Below are positions 1 to 8,822 of a stretch of 64,000 nucleotides of DNA, piece after piece. The position numbers and the translations under genes were made by a program. How positions within the stretch are numbered: position 1 is the first letter of the stretch; every line of letters begins with the position of its first letter. Source of the DNA: Oligoflexia bacterium (GTDB lineage: Bacteria > Bdellovibrionota > UBA1018); contig JACMQW010000080.1 in assembly GCA_014376785.1 (NCBI GenBank), positions 1 to 64,000 of the forward strand. The letters are read 5' to 3'. The notes below the pieces were generated by a model. The model saw nothing but the letters and a program-made list of their open reading frames with translations, was not told the origin of the DNA and ran no database searches.

Positions 1-1938
1 CGTTGGAATTTAGCGGAGACCTATTTCGGGCTAAGCCGTTATGAATCCTCGGCGCAGACCTACCGTTGGGTGGCGCGGAACTGGGTTTCGGAAGTAAAAA
101 CCGTACCCGGCACGGCGATCTCTGCTCAGGCGGCTGATCTGAAAGCCATTGCCAGTCGTTATGAAGCTTTGAAAGAAGCGCATGTCGTTCCTTCGGAGCT
201 GAAAGCTTCCGCTTCCGCTCTGGTGCTGAAGGATTCAGCGAAAACCGCTCTCGTTCGTGAGTGGATTCAGTGGATCGACGAAAATGCGTCGAACGGTGGC
301 CAGGCATTAGCGGGATTCGGCTTCGAAGCGAATCGCACTCTTTATTCCGCCGGGTTTCAAGATGAAGCGATGGAGCGAATGAAAACTTTCGTTGCTCGTT
401 TCCCGACTGCGAAACAGTCGGTTGCGAGCGCATCCCTGGTTGTGGATACCTGGATCGCACGCGTTCGGTGGGATCATGTGGAAGCTGAGGCGGCCGCTTT
501 CTCCAAGAAATCGGGATGGGCAAAGCCAACCTTTGGGTCTGAAATGGGCACCCAGGCTGCAGGCGCAAAGTATAAGCGCGCAGAATCAGCGTTTGCCGCG
601 AAAAAGTTTGATGAATCCGCAACCCACGCGACTGAGTTTTTGGCGAGCTATGGCCGTTCGAACCTTGCCGTCGATGCGAACGGGATCGCTTGTAACTCTT
701 TCTTAAATCTCGGCGAGCTTGCAAAGGCAGTCGATTGTTTTGATGGACTAGCCGCTCGGTTTCCGAAATCTCCGGCATCCGTGCAGGCCCTTCGGACCGC
801 CGCACGGATCGAAGACGACCGCATGAAGTTTGCTTCTGCGAGCGATCACTACCTGAAATACCTCGACCATGTTGGTCGCGGGTTGAAAGCGGACGAGAGC
901 CTCACGATTCGGAAACGTGTTCTCTTACTTGCCCGAGCGAGTGGGGAAGCATCCCGGATGGCGGCCTTCGCATCGTCCAAAAAGCTTTGCGCACCGAAAC
1001 TCCAAGCGGAATGTGATCTGAACCTTGCGCTCGCATCACTAACTCGCAGTGCGGCTCAGTCCCAGGATCCTCACGCAAGTCTGAAAAATATGTCTAGGTC
1101 CCGCCGGGAACTTCGAGCGATCTACGCGCTTTCTGCTCTCGAGCAGTGGAAGCAGTTAGACGGCCGGACTCTTGATGGGGCGTTGAAAACCCTAGGAAGC
1201 GAATGGAAAAACACGGACGCCTCGGTTCGGTACTTCCTGATTGCTCGCGCAACGAAAACCCTTCCGGCAATTCTCGTTCGGGATCGCGCAGCGATTGCGA
1301 AAACAGGGATGGCTGCGAACGAATCCGCGATCACCAAACGAATGAAGCTCCTCGCGTCGCTCGAAGGTCGTACGGGTCTGATCGGTTCGATTCCGGTAAC
1401 GTCTCTACAAGCGGCAGCTCTGGAAACCGTGTACCTCGGTTACGCTGATTTGATTAACGACATTCGTTCGATCCCAGTGCCTGAGAAGGCAGTGGCGAGT
1501 CAGAAGGCCGAACACCTGCGACTTCTGACTGCGCTTACCCAGCCTCTGGTTCTGAAATCGAGAAAAATTCGGGATTCGTTTGCGATCTTAGACCTCCGGG
1601 AAAAGAGTGGACTCGATGCATCGAATGCGGATCAGCTTTTCGATGCTCCAGCCGGTAAAAACGCATCATTCGATGCGCTTCGAAAAGAATGGTCACAGGC
1701 CATCCATGACGAAAACTGGAGCCGGGTCTCTTTCCTTTCGGATGAGGCTTCTGAGATGAAGAATCTTCCTGCGAACTGGTCGAAAGCAGCCCGCGCGATT
1801 TCACTCGCAACGGCCGGTGCGGCCGCGGAAGCGAAAATCGTTTTCGGAGATGCTTGCCGAGACTCTAGCGGTTCCGCATCACTTCGGGATACTTGCCGGT
1901 CCGTTTCGAATTCAACCCGCGCAAAAGGAAGGGGATAG
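1..1938 (+). CDS. TPR-repeat protein of a Glt/Agl-like envelope machine (5' end outside window)
   Basis: The ORF track starts this gene at a GTG at 70, but the frame is open back to base 1 and reads like a TPR helix pair (RWNLAETYFGLSRYESSA), so the true start lies upstream and the gene is partial. The protein is Ala/Lys/Ser-rich and almost entirely helical, with repeated helix-turn-helix units such as AKKFDESATHATEFLASYG and LGELAKAVDCFDGLAARFP, typical of degenerate tetratricopeptide repeats. Such proteins scaffold protein complexes; no catalytic motif is visible. The stop is 2 nt before the next start, and the following genes encode an AgmX-like protein and an outer-membrane barrel. I therefore infer a periplasmic scaffold role like AglT/GltE-type proteins. 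The family assignment is by pattern only. Confidence 0.85.
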   Translation, partial: RWNLAETYFGLSRYESSAQTYRWVARNWVSEVKTVPGTAISAQAADLKAIASRYEALKEAHVVPSELKASASALVLKDSAKTALVREWIQWIDENASNGGQALAGFGFEANRTLYSAGFQDEAMERMKTFVARFPTAKQSVASASLVVDTWIARVRWDHVEAEAAAFSKKSGWAKPTFGSEMGTQAAGAKYKRAESAFAAKKFDESATHATEFLASYGRSNLAVDANGIACNSFLNLGELAKAVDCFDGLAARFPKSPASVQALRTAARIEDDRMKFASASDHYLKYLDHVGRGLKADESLTIRKRVLLLARASGEASRMAAFASSKKLCAPKLQAECDLNLALASLTRSAAQSQDPHASLKNMSRSRRELRAIYALSALEQWKQLDGRTLDGALKTLGSEWKNTDASVRYFLIARATKTLPAILVRDRAAIAKTGMAANESAITKRMKLLASLEGRTGLIGSIPVTSLQAAALETVYLGYADLINDIRSIPVPEKAVASQKAEHLRLLTALTQPLVLKSRKIRDSFAILDLREKSGLDASNADQLFDAPAGKNASFDALRKEWSQAIHDENWSRVSFLSDEASEMKNLPANWSKAARAISLATAGAAAEAKIVFGDACRDSSGSASLRDTCRSVSNSTRAKGRG

Positions 1939-1940
1939 CC

Positions 1941-2252
1941 ATGAAAGAGTCATTGATGAAGATCGTGTTTGTTTTAGGGACGATTTTTACCATCTCGATC
2001 GTGGCTGCCCATGCGAGTCCGGTAAAGCATTCCAAGGGAGCGAAAACCTCGCATGTCGGTGAAGCCCTTCGTCGAAAGAAGACCCTCGAGTTCGACGGTC
2101 GCACGGTCGAATCTCTTCGGGGTGGAAATTACGATTCAGTCAGCCATCTCGATGATGGTGGCGCAAGCAGTGGAAAACGTCTCTACAGTTTACCGCGCGA
2201 TTTCTCTTATCGCGTGGCAGATGAAAAAATGGAAATGAGGTATCGCAAATGA
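1941..2252 (+). CDS. small exported hypothetical protein in Glt-like operon
   Basis: A 103-aa protein starting at the ATG at 1941, preceded by the strong site AAGGAAGGGG; the longer ORF start at 1893 overlaps the previous gene and lacks such a site. Residues 1-25 form a signal peptide (basic start, then IVFVLGTIFTISIVAAHAS). The mature part is short, basic and polar (KHSKGAKTSHVGEALRRKK) with no recognisable domain. It sits between the TPR gene and the AgmX-like gene. Its stop overlaps the next start (ATGA), so the three are almost certainly co-translated. Function unknown; the position suggests a small periplasmic component of the same envelope complex. Confidence 0.8.
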   Translation: MKESLMKIVFVLGTIFTISIVAAHASPVKHSKGAKTSHVGEALRRKKTLEFDGRTVESLRGGNYDSVSHLDDGGASSGKRLYSLPRDFSYRVADEKMEMRYRK

Positions 2253-4021
2253 ACAACCGATCTTACTTGGTGAAAATTTCTGCGGGAACGTCTGATTCTT
2301 CTAGAGTGTGGAACCCACGCAAACCGATGATCGTCGGTCATCCGATGCGTTGGTTAGTCTCTAAAGTGGAGTCAGGTGTCGAAGTGACCTCCCTTCATTC
2401 ATCGACGAAGCATTTCGTGAAAAATGCCGAGATTGAAAAAGTTGCGGAAATTTTACTGGCTAAGGGCGAGAAAGACGCTGGCGGATTGAAGCTTCAACTT
2501 CGTTTAGTCGGAAGCGTTCCTTCGGCGCATGCGGCGCCTGCTTCAGGCGGCTCGTCTCTGCGGATTTTCTATTGCAAAGCCGATTGGACGATCGAGTCCG
2601 CGGAACTCACTTCGAAGTACGTCGCTCGTATCGAAGGAAACAAAGTATTTCAACTCAAAGGGAATGTTTCGGGGGTGTACGCTCCGACCGATACGGTCGA
2701 GTTAGAAGCACTCACTGACGGAGTAGCGTTCGCGGGGGCGAACATTCGAAGGGGCGAAAAGCGTTTAGTACGCTTTTGCGATGCTTCGAACTCCGTCATC
2801 GCTTTTGGCGGTTCCGAGTGGAAGCTCGCTCCTTTTTCGAAAGACACCTCATCTTCTCCGTTTGCGACGGGGATGATCGCAGATGCCGATGCAAAACTAT
2901 TCGAAAAGACCTTAAAGGGAGCGCTTGCTGCGACCTTAGTCGCCGGACTGCTCGCCTGGTTTATGCCTGCTCCGGAATTAGAAGCGAAGAAAGAAGAACC
3001 GGTAAAAATTCTGCTCGCTAAAAAGAAAGTCGTGAAAGGTTTCATGACCGCTGCTCCTACGGGCGATCCACGAGCTCACGATTTTTCTGTGGGTAAAAAC
3101 GGTAGCGCAAAAAGCGCGGGTAAAAAAGGCACTGCGGTTGCGCACTCGAAAAAAGTCGCACCTGCGGGAGAGCGTCACGCCGAAACTCGGGTGGCTTCTC
3201 ACGCACCGGCTAAAGCTGTTGCAAAATCGGCTGCGAAATCGGCTGCGAAACCTCATTCAGTGAAAGTCGCCGCAGCAAAACCGGCTGCGAAAGCTGGGTC
3301 TAAAACCGTGGCCCATTCGAAAAGCACCTCTCGTGCTCACACGGTTGCGGTCGCTCGCCCAGTGCCAGTGCCTCATTCCGAATTGTTTAAAACGTTTTCA
3401 AGCTCTACCCTTCGTAAAGCAACTGCCGGCTTGCTTGCCGGTGGTGGAGCGAGCGGAGCAAGAAGTGCTTCCGACTCTGCGGCGGAAGCCCGTAGCGTCG
3501 GTAACTCCGGTGGAGGCTCCGGTCGGAGCGCCCTCGGAGGAACCGGCGGCGTTTCGACACGCAGTGCATCGGTTTCTGGATTCGGTGGAGGCGGACTGGG
3601 TAACGGCGATGGCGGCCCAGGAAGCTCCGGCGCCGGTTACGGCCGTGGGTCGAATTCTAAGGTCTCTGGCCAAGGTCGCTCCCTCGTGAGCATGGATACC
3701 GGAGCTTCGGACGTCGATGAGGGTCTGACCCGCGAACAGGTCGCTCGGGTCGTGAATGCTCACATGAATGAGATCCGCTACTGTTACGACTCTGCGAAAC
3801 TTCGGGCTTCGGATCTTTCGGGAACCGTAAAGATGAAGTTTTCGATTGGAGCACCGGGCGATGTGCAAACTGCCAGCGTCGGATCGTCGACGGTGGGCAA
3901 TCGGGACCTGCATGATTGCTTAGCCGGTCGGATTAAAAATTGGAGATTCCCGAAACCAAAAGGTGGCGTCACCGTCGCAACGACATTCCCATTCATGTTT
4001 AAGAGCTTGTCGACTCGCTAA
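2249..4021 (+). CDS. AgmX/PglI (GltJ-like) TonB-type transmembrane protein
   Basis: A 590-aa protein in four parts. Residues 1-215 form a cytoplasmic domain with two similar beta-rich halves. Residues about 221-240 are one membrane helix (LKGALAATLVAGLLAWF). Next comes a long Ala/Lys/Pro then Gly/Ser-rich linker with tandem AAKS units. Residues about 490-585 match the C-terminal domain of AgmX/PglI proteins (LTREQVARVVNAHMNEIRYCYD, then HDCLAGRIKNWRFPKP), including the conserved Cys pair. In Myxococcus this family (GltJ) spans the inner membrane and carries energy from a TolQR-like motor to periplasmic and outer-membrane Glt parts. The start ATG overlaps the upstream stop. The linker fits a periplasm-spanning, TonB-like role. 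The family is clear; the process served in this organism is inferred. Confidence 0.9.
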   Translation: MNNRSYLVKISAGTSDSSRVWNPRKPMIVGHPMRWLVSKVESGVEVTSLHSSTKHFVKNAEIEKVAEILLAKGEKDAGGLKLQLRLVGSVPSAHAAPASGGSSLRIFYCKADWTIESAELTSKYVARIEGNKVFQLKGNVSGVYAPTDTVELEALTDGVAFAGANIRRGEKRLVRFCDASNSVIAFGGSEWKLAPFSKDTSSSPFATGMIADADAKLFEKTLKGALAATLVAGLLAWFMPAPELEAKKEEPVKILLAKKKVVKGFMTAAPTGDPRAHDFSVGKNGSAKSAGKKGTAVAHSKKVAPAGERHAETRVASHAPAKAVAKSAAKSAAKPHSVKVAAAKPAAKAGSKTVAHSKSTSRAHTVAVARPVPVPHSELFKTFSSSTLRKATAGLLAGGGASGARSASDSAAEARSVGNSGGGSGRSALGGTGGVSTRSASVSGFGGGGLGNGDGGPGSSGAGYGRGSNSKVSGQGRSLVSMDTGASDVDEGLTREQVARVVNAHMNEIRYCYDSAKLRASDLSGTVKMKFSIGAPGDVQTASVGSSTVGNRDLHDCLAGRIKNWRFPKPKGGVTVATTFPFMFKSLSTR

Positions 4022-4055
4022 GGTCAGAGTCTACTATCTACGAAAGGCCAACATC

Positions 4056-4784
4056 ATGAATAGAATTCGCTCGTCCGCTTCCATCCTCGGTTTTGTTCTC
4101 TCGGTTTCATCCGCCATCGCCGCACCCGGCGGGAAGCGGGCGCCCACCCCACGTGATGTCCAGGTCGACACCGTGAAGGAAGCGTACTGGAATCGCACGA
4201 ACGAAGGAGAAATCGAAGTTGTCCAAAACCGCCAGTACTCGAAGAAAAATCGATTGTCTTTGGCGGTGGCGGGCGGAACGGTGAGCACGGATCCTTTCTT
4301 GAATGTGAAGAGCGTGGGAGGGGCCTTAGGCTTCCATTTTTCGGAAACTCTCGGGGTAAGCGCCGTTTACCGGAAATACGTGGTGAGTAATTCTAATTAC
4401 CTCGACGAACTTCAGTCTGGGCTCATCACCGGGACGCCGTCGACGGCAAATACGAACCGACCGAATTCCTTCATGGGTGGAGAAATCGAATACAGCCCGC
4501 TTTACGGGAAGATTTCGCTCTCTGGGGCCAGCATCGTCCACTACGATGCCCATATTCTGCTCGGAGCTGGGATGACTGACACAGATTCGGGCAAGTATTT
4601 CACCCCGACGGTGGGTTTCGGACCTCAGTTCTATCTCGGGAATAGCGTCGCGATTCGGATGGATTACCGTTTGGCGGTTTTTAAAGAAACGATTCGGGAA
4701 ACGGTTTTAACTTCTCGCCCAAATGCGGGAGAGCGCACGAACTATTCCCACCAAGTGAGCTTGGGATTGGTTCTTTTTCTCTAA
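4056..4784 (+). CDS. outer-membrane beta-barrel protein (OMP_myx_plus type)
   Basis: A 242-aa protein from the ATG at 4056. The longer ORF start at 3963 lies inside the upstream gene and is rejected because a clean signal peptide begins at 4056 (MNRIRSSASILGFVLSVSSAIAA). The mature part alternates hydrophobic and polar residues in strand-sized blocks (LSLAVAGGTVSTDPF, GALGFHFSETLGVSAVYRKY, MDYRLAVFKETIRETVL) and ends in a C-terminal aromatic/Leu strand (SHQVSLGLVLFL), as expected for an outer-membrane barrel. Proteins of this size and pattern follow agmX/TPR genes in delta-proteobacterial Glt-like operons. It is probably the outer-membrane end of the machine encoded by genes 1-5. Confidence 0.85.
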   Translation: MNRIRSSASILGFVLSVSSAIAAPGGKRAPTPRDVQVDTVKEAYWNRTNEGEIEVVQNRQYSKKNRLSLAVAGGTVSTDPFLNVKSVGGALGFHFSETLGVSAVYRKYVVSNSNYLDELQSGLITGTPSTANTNRPNSFMGGEIEYSPLYGKISLSGASIVHYDAHILLGAGMTDTDSGKYFTPTVGFGPQFYLGNSVAIRMDYRLAVFKETIRETVLTSRPNAGERTNYSHQVSLGLVLFL

Positions 4785-4845
4785 TGAGCGTATCGCCGTC
4801 ACGGCGGTGCCTTTCATCTGATGTTGGTTAGGGTGGTTCAAATTT

Positions 4846-6438
4846 ATGTTTAAACGCTCGTATTTATCCGCGCGATTTGCGCAAATTTCGATGTTGGCGG
4901 TTCTCGCCAGTAGCTCTCCGGTCATTTCTTCTGCTGGGGCCGCACAACCACAGGAAGACTCCGGAGCCTGCGCTCCGCTTTCCTCTCAGGAGAAAGGCGC
5001 AGCCGCGGGACATTATGCAATCGGCGCGCAGCTTGTGGCGGATGGACTTCCGCAGCTCGCTTATTTTTCGATGGACCGCGCGGTACGCGCGGAAAACAAC
5101 GGAGCGGTTCGCGCGGACCGTAACGGCGCGGTTCGGGCATCTGGCACGGACCAAGCTCGGTTCGCTGCCCTCGACTGCATCGAAAACTTGCAATCAAACC
5201 ACGCCACCCTCGATCTCCCAAACTACGATCAAGAATTACCCGCTCTGGTCTCCGCCGCGAAAAAATCTCCAGCGAACCAAGCCATCCTCGCGAGGTTTGC
5301 CTTTCGCTCCGTCGTTCAGAGAATCGGTGCGGGAAATCTAAAGTCCGCCAACTTTTCTGCACTCCAACCGGCATTGAAAATTTCTGCCTTAGGTTCTCAG
5401 GCAGCTGACGGCTTGACTGCGAGCGCTCAGGGTGAACACGCAAAGGCCGTGAAAAATTTGCGAGCAGCGCTTGCGAATCCATCCGTCGGTGATCTGAAGT
5501 CCCAGCAAGCTGGTCTTCGGCTCGCGCTCGCTCGCAGTCTTTACGCGCTTGGTGACGATGCGGCTGCGATCAGCGAGTATGAAAGGCTCTATCAAATCGG
5601 ACTTCCGATGCAGGATGCCCTCATCGAAAGTGCATGGGCTCAGTTGCGCGCAAAAAATTACGTGAAGTCGATCGGCCTATCCTACGAACTCACGACCGGA
5701 AAACTTTCCCAATTTTTTGCTCCTGAAGCATTATCCATTCGTGCGATTAGCTTTCTTGAGAACTGTCGCTATTCCGAAACGCGGAAAGTGATCGAACAGT
5801 TCACCGCTACTTATACACCGATTTCCGCTTGGATTCGTGAAACGAAGAAAAGCGACCAGTCGCTTTATGAAACGGCGATTGCGCGTTCGGAGGGCGCTTT
5901 AGGGAAGGATTCAGTTCCCGAAAAGGTTTGGTCGGTGTGGACGGGTTCCGATGTTTTCACAGCAACTCAGAACGGAATTACCAAGGCTTTTGCCGAGAGT
6001 CGCCAGGCTGCAGAAACTTTAGAGGACTCGAAGTACTCAAAATCGAAAGCAAGGCTCACCGCGGACTTAAAACTTCTGGAGGCGGCACGGACTCGCGCAG
6101 CGGCGCGAATCGAAGAGCACCTTGAGCGGCTGAATGCATCGATGGGAATGCGGATCGATCGCGAAGTCGAACGCCTTAAGTTTGTTCGTATCGAAGCAAA
6201 CCAAGGCGCCGGGCGAGATTTAATCTATCGGAACGCGAATCCGGAGATGGCGGAAATGGAAAAACGCCGAATCAAAGCCGACCGCGCGGAGAAATCTTAC
6301 CGTGGAAAGCTCGATTGGGGAAAAGTAGAAGCGGAAGATCCGGCAACCGAAACGTGGATCGACGAAATTGGAAATTTTGAAGCGAAGTCCCTCGATCGTT
6401 GCAAAGCGAAAAAAGAATATCAAGATTCGAAAAAGTAA
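4846..6438 (+). CDS. exported TPR-repeat protein, last gene of Glt-like operon
   Basis: A 530-aa protein with a signal peptide (residues 1-33, ARFAQISMLAVLASSSPVIS then AGAA) followed by helical TPR-like repeats (LRLALARSLYALGDDAAAISEYERLYQIG is a clear unit) and a charged coiled-coil C-terminus. Near residues 79-100 the NGAVRA motif is repeated, encoded by a 24-bp tandem repeat (separate entry). Final residues are Lys/Glu-rich (KAKKEYQDSKK). It follows the barrel gene by 61 bp and is followed by a strong terminator, so it closes the operon. A periplasmic scaffold role is inferred from the signal peptide, the repeats and the neighbours. Confidence 0.85.
   Translation: MFKRSYLSARFAQISMLAVLASSSPVISSAGAAQPQEDSGACAPLSSQEKGAAAGHYAIGAQLVADGLPQLAYFSMDRAVRAENNGAVRADRNGAVRASGTDQARFAALDCIENLQSNHATLDLPNYDQELPALVSAAKKSPANQAILARFAFRSVVQRIGAGNLKSANFSALQPALKISALGSQAADGLTASAQGEHAKAVKNLRAALANPSVGDLKSQQAGLRLALARSLYALGDDAAAISEYERLYQIGLPMQDALIESAWAQLRAKNYVKSIGLSYELTTGKLSQFFAPEALSIRAISFLENCRYSETRKVIEQFTATYTPISAWIRETKKSDQSLYETAIARSEGALGKDSVPEKVWSVWTGSDVFTATQNGITKAFAESRQAAETLEDSKYSKSKARLTADLKLLEAARTRAAARIEEHLERLNASMGMRIDREVERLKFVRIEANQGAGRDLIYRNANPEMAEMEKRRIKADRAEKSYRGKLDWGKVEAEDPATETWIDEIGNFEAKSLDRCKAKKEYQDSKK
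5080..5142 (+). repeat. 24-bp imperfect tandem repeat inside TPR gene
   Basis: Two full copies and one partial copy of a 24-bp unit starting GCGGTACGCGCGG / GCGGTTCGCGCGG / GCGGTTCGG. It keeps the reading frame and encodes AVRAENNG-AVRADRNG-AVRASG. A recent in-frame slippage expansion is the simplest explanation. Confidence 0.75.
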
Positions 6439-6487
6439 GTCGTTTAGACAGGACGGGTAGGGCTGTCCCCCAGTCCATACCCTTTTA

Positions 6488-6523
6488 AAAAGGCCCGCGC
6501 GGAAGGATCCACGCGGGCCTTTT
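6488..6523 (+). terminator. Rho-independent terminator closing the Glt-like operon
   Basis: Perfect 12-bp stem AAAAGGCCCGCG / CGCGGGCCTTTT with a 12-nt loop, 50 bp after the stop at 6438. The A-run and T-run on the two arms mean it could also act on the minus strand. Confidence 0.9.
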
Positions 6524-6577
6524 CAATTCCTGACACAATTAAGGATGCAATTTTTCTCTGGCTGGATACCGTGAGGT

Positions 6578-7963
6578 ATGCAAAATCGACGTGTCGCCGC
6601 TTGTCTGGTTTTATTGTTTTCGGCTTTTGTTGCTTCCAGCTCCTCGGCCGCGCTCATCGAAACCCATTTCAACCAAAACCCTGCGTTTCATTTCACGGAA
6701 CCCTATTCACACCGAACTCGGGCAGGGGAGAATTTCGAAGACATCGTCATTCATCAAATTCGCGAAGCGAAAACGCAGGTTTGGGTGGCGGTTCATGAAC
6801 TGATGCTCCCGCAGATCGCCGAAACGTTGGTCGCGGCTCAGTCGTCCGGGGTGCGTGTTCGGGTCATCATCGAGAATCAATATCACGTCGCATTCAGTCA
6901 GCTCACGCCTGAGCAAATCGCAAATTTAAACCCGTACTTGGTAGACAAGTACCATGAGTTTTTAGCGCTGGCCGATGCTTACGGAGACCGAGACGGGAAA
7001 CCCAGTTTAGCGGAGCAAGCGAGGGCGGATGCGATCTTTATCCTGGAAGCGGCTCATGTTCCGTTGACGGATGATACGGCGGATGGAAGCAAGGGTGCAG
7101 AACTCATGCATCATAAGTTTATGACGATTGATGACGGTCGCGTGGTGGTTGCTTCAGCGAATTTCACGAGCAGTGATTTTTTCGGTGATTTCGCAAGTCC
7201 CCGAAGTCTTGGAAATCCAAATGGTTTAGTGGTGATTGAAAGTCCAGCATTGAACCGGCTCTTTCGAGAAGAATTCGATCAGATGTGGGGGGACTCGTCC
7301 CGTCGGCCGAGATTCGGAGTGAAGAAAGCGTATCGGCCAGCGATGACGGTGCATCTCGCCGACGGCACTCCGGTGACCGTCCAATTTTCTCCGTTTGGGA
7401 AAAAGGTTCCGGAGCCGGATACGACGAACGGACTGATTGCGGACGTGCTGAGCCATGCGAAATCACGAATCGATTTCTCTCTTTTTGTATTTTCTGAGCA
7501 AAGGATTTCGGACGTGCTCGAAAAGGTTCGGGAGCAAGGCGTGGACGTTCGCGGTTTGATTGAGCCAAGCTTTGCTTATCGCTACTACAGCGAGCTTCTC
7601 GACATGTTAGGACTGGTGCTTTTTGATCCGAAGTGCCGACTGGAGGCAGGAACCCATCCTTGGGCTCATCCCATTTCAAGCGTGGGAATCCCTGTCATTC
7701 CGGAGGGAGATAAGTTCCATCATAAATTTGCCGTGGTCGATGGACGTCGGGTGATCTTCGGCTCCCATAATTGGTCCGACGCCGCAAATCGGGGCAATGA
7801 TGAAACATTGCTCGTGATTGATGACGAAAGAAGCGCCCAGGCTTTCGATCGTGAGTTCGAAAGGGCTTATCAGCATTCCGTACTAGGAGTGCCATCTTGG
7901 TTGAAAAAACGAGCGGATGAGGACGAAAAGCGTTGTCGGTCTGCTTCTCGAATCAGGTCTTAG
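6578..7963 (+). CDS. exported phospholipase D family protein
   Basis: A 461-aa protein with a signal peptide (residues 1-25, CLVLLFSAFVASSSSAA) and two HKD catalytic motifs: HHKFMTIDDGRVVVASANF near residue 180 and HHKFAVVDGRRVIFGSHNW near residue 385. Both show HxKxxxxD with the following Gly/Ser-Asn element, so a complete PLD active site is expected. The reaction is phosphodiester hydrolysis or transfer through a phosphohistidine; the substrate (lipid, nucleic acid or other) cannot be read from the sequence. An insert between the first half and motif 1 contains an EF-hand-like acidic loop (DRDGKPSLAEQ). It stands alone after the operon terminator. Its 3' end overlaps the convergent VOC gene by 11 bp. 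Role in the periplasm or outside the cell is inferred from the signal peptide. Confidence 0.9.
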   Translation: MQNRRVAACLVLLFSAFVASSSSAALIETHFNQNPAFHFTEPYSHRTRAGENFEDIVIHQIREAKTQVWVAVHELMLPQIAETLVAAQSSGVRVRVIIENQYHVAFSQLTPEQIANLNPYLVDKYHEFLALADAYGDRDGKPSLAEQARADAIFILEAAHVPLTDDTADGSKGAELMHHKFMTIDDGRVVVASANFTSSDFFGDFASPRSLGNPNGLVVIESPALNRLFREEFDQMWGDSSRRPRFGVKKAYRPAMTVHLADGTPVTVQFSPFGKKVPEPDTTNGLIADVLSHAKSRIDFSLFVFSEQRISDVLEKVREQGVDVRGLIEPSFAYRYYSELLDMLGLVLFDPKCRLEAGTHPWAHPISSVGIPVIPEGDKFHHKFAVVDGRRVIFGSHNWSDAANRGNDETLLVIDDERSAQAFDREFERAYQHSVLGVPSWLKKRADEDEKRCRSASRIRS

Positions 7964-8708
7964 GGAAATCGAGCATCATTTGTTCGATTTTTCCTAAGTC
8001 ACTCTCGGTTAAATCCCAAACTTGTTTGGTTCCGATAAAGTTGGTGATCATACCGAAAAGTTTTTCAGGTAAAAACGGCACCACTTTTCCGGATTGATAT
8101 TCGCGCTCTTTTTCGAAGTAGAGACCCATGAAGGTCTCATCGCGGAACCACGTCTGCTTGTTTGCTTTCTGAACTTCCGCGACGGCGTCGTCGCTTGGAT
8201 CGCGTTGAAGAAATTCGAAGAAGAGGCCGGATGAGCGAATGCCGGGGAAATACCATTCGCCCGAAAAGACTTGGATCAAATTCTCATGTTCGTCTTTTAG
8301 AATAGGGGTGACGAACTGCACGCTGCGCTCGGCCGCATGTTTATGAAAGGCGAGGAGATCGGGAGTGCGAAGTGCGATGTGCTGCCAATGCGCAGCTTGG
8401 TTGTGGCTATCGAGCATTTGTCTGACGTGGGACGGTTCGTCTTTCGGTTCAGAGGGTTGGACGACAGCGATGATGGTGCTGAGTTCGCTTTTCTCGGTCG
8501 ATTTCCACTGACCGATGCGAGTCGCAAACGTCATCGACGTTTCGGGATCAGCGCCTTTCGCGGGCCGGCGCTTTTCGTACAGAAGATCTTCGGGGGTAGT
8601 GCCAAAAACGATTCGGAAAAGCGCGTAGGCGACTGTATAAAGCTTCGGGTGCAGGAGAAGGGTCATGTGATCGACCGCGAAATTCATGAACTCTGGCTTT
8701 TTTTTCAT
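7953..8708 (-). CDS. VOC-superfamily protein related to 4-hydroxyphenylpyruvate dioxygenase
   Basis: A 251-aa protein. I chose the ATG at 8708, which has GAGGAAAAG just upstream, over the ORF start at 8798. Two VOC (glyoxalase/bleomycin-fold) modules are visible: an N-terminal one opening NFAVDHMTLLLHP, and a C-terminal one with WQHIALRTPDL and GLFFEFLQRD. In HPPD the His of HIALR and the Glu of FFEFLQR bind the catalytic iron, and the first-module His (VDHMTL) is the third ligand, so the iron site appears intact. It is much shorter than HPPD (about 350 aa), so the reaction may differ. No tyrosine-degradation genes flank it. Best read as an HPPD-like dioxygenase or VOC protein of unknown substrate. 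Confidence 0.8.
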   Translation of the reverse strand: MKKKPEFMNFAVDHMTLLLHPKLYTVAYALFRIVFGTTPEDLLYEKRRPAKGADPETSMTFATRIGQWKSTEKSELSTIIAVVQPSEPKDEPSHVRQMLDSHNQAAHWQHIALRTPDLLAFHKHAAERSVQFVTPILKDEHENLIQVFSGEWYFPGIRSSGLFFEFLQRDPSDDAVAEVQKANKQTWFRDETFMGLYFEKEREYQSGKVVPFLPEKLFGMITNFIGTKQVWDLTESDLGKIEQMMLDFPKT

Positions 8709-8822
8709 CGTCTTTTCCTCAGGTGTGCCCTCATTTCTAGTGGGAAAGTGGAAGTTTCTCAAGACCCGAACGTCCTTTTGCTCGCTTCCCCGGAACACCC
8801 CCTGTTATTCTAGGGTAAACCT

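Noticed and set aside
3398-3913. 171-aa minus-strand ORF inside the AgmX-like gene
   Set aside because: Created by the Gly/Ser-rich codons of the sense gene; Arg/Ser/Thr-rich translation with no domain.
5080-5142. Repeats as a CRISPR array
   Set aside because: Only two and a half direct, in-frame copies with no spacers and no cas genes in the window.
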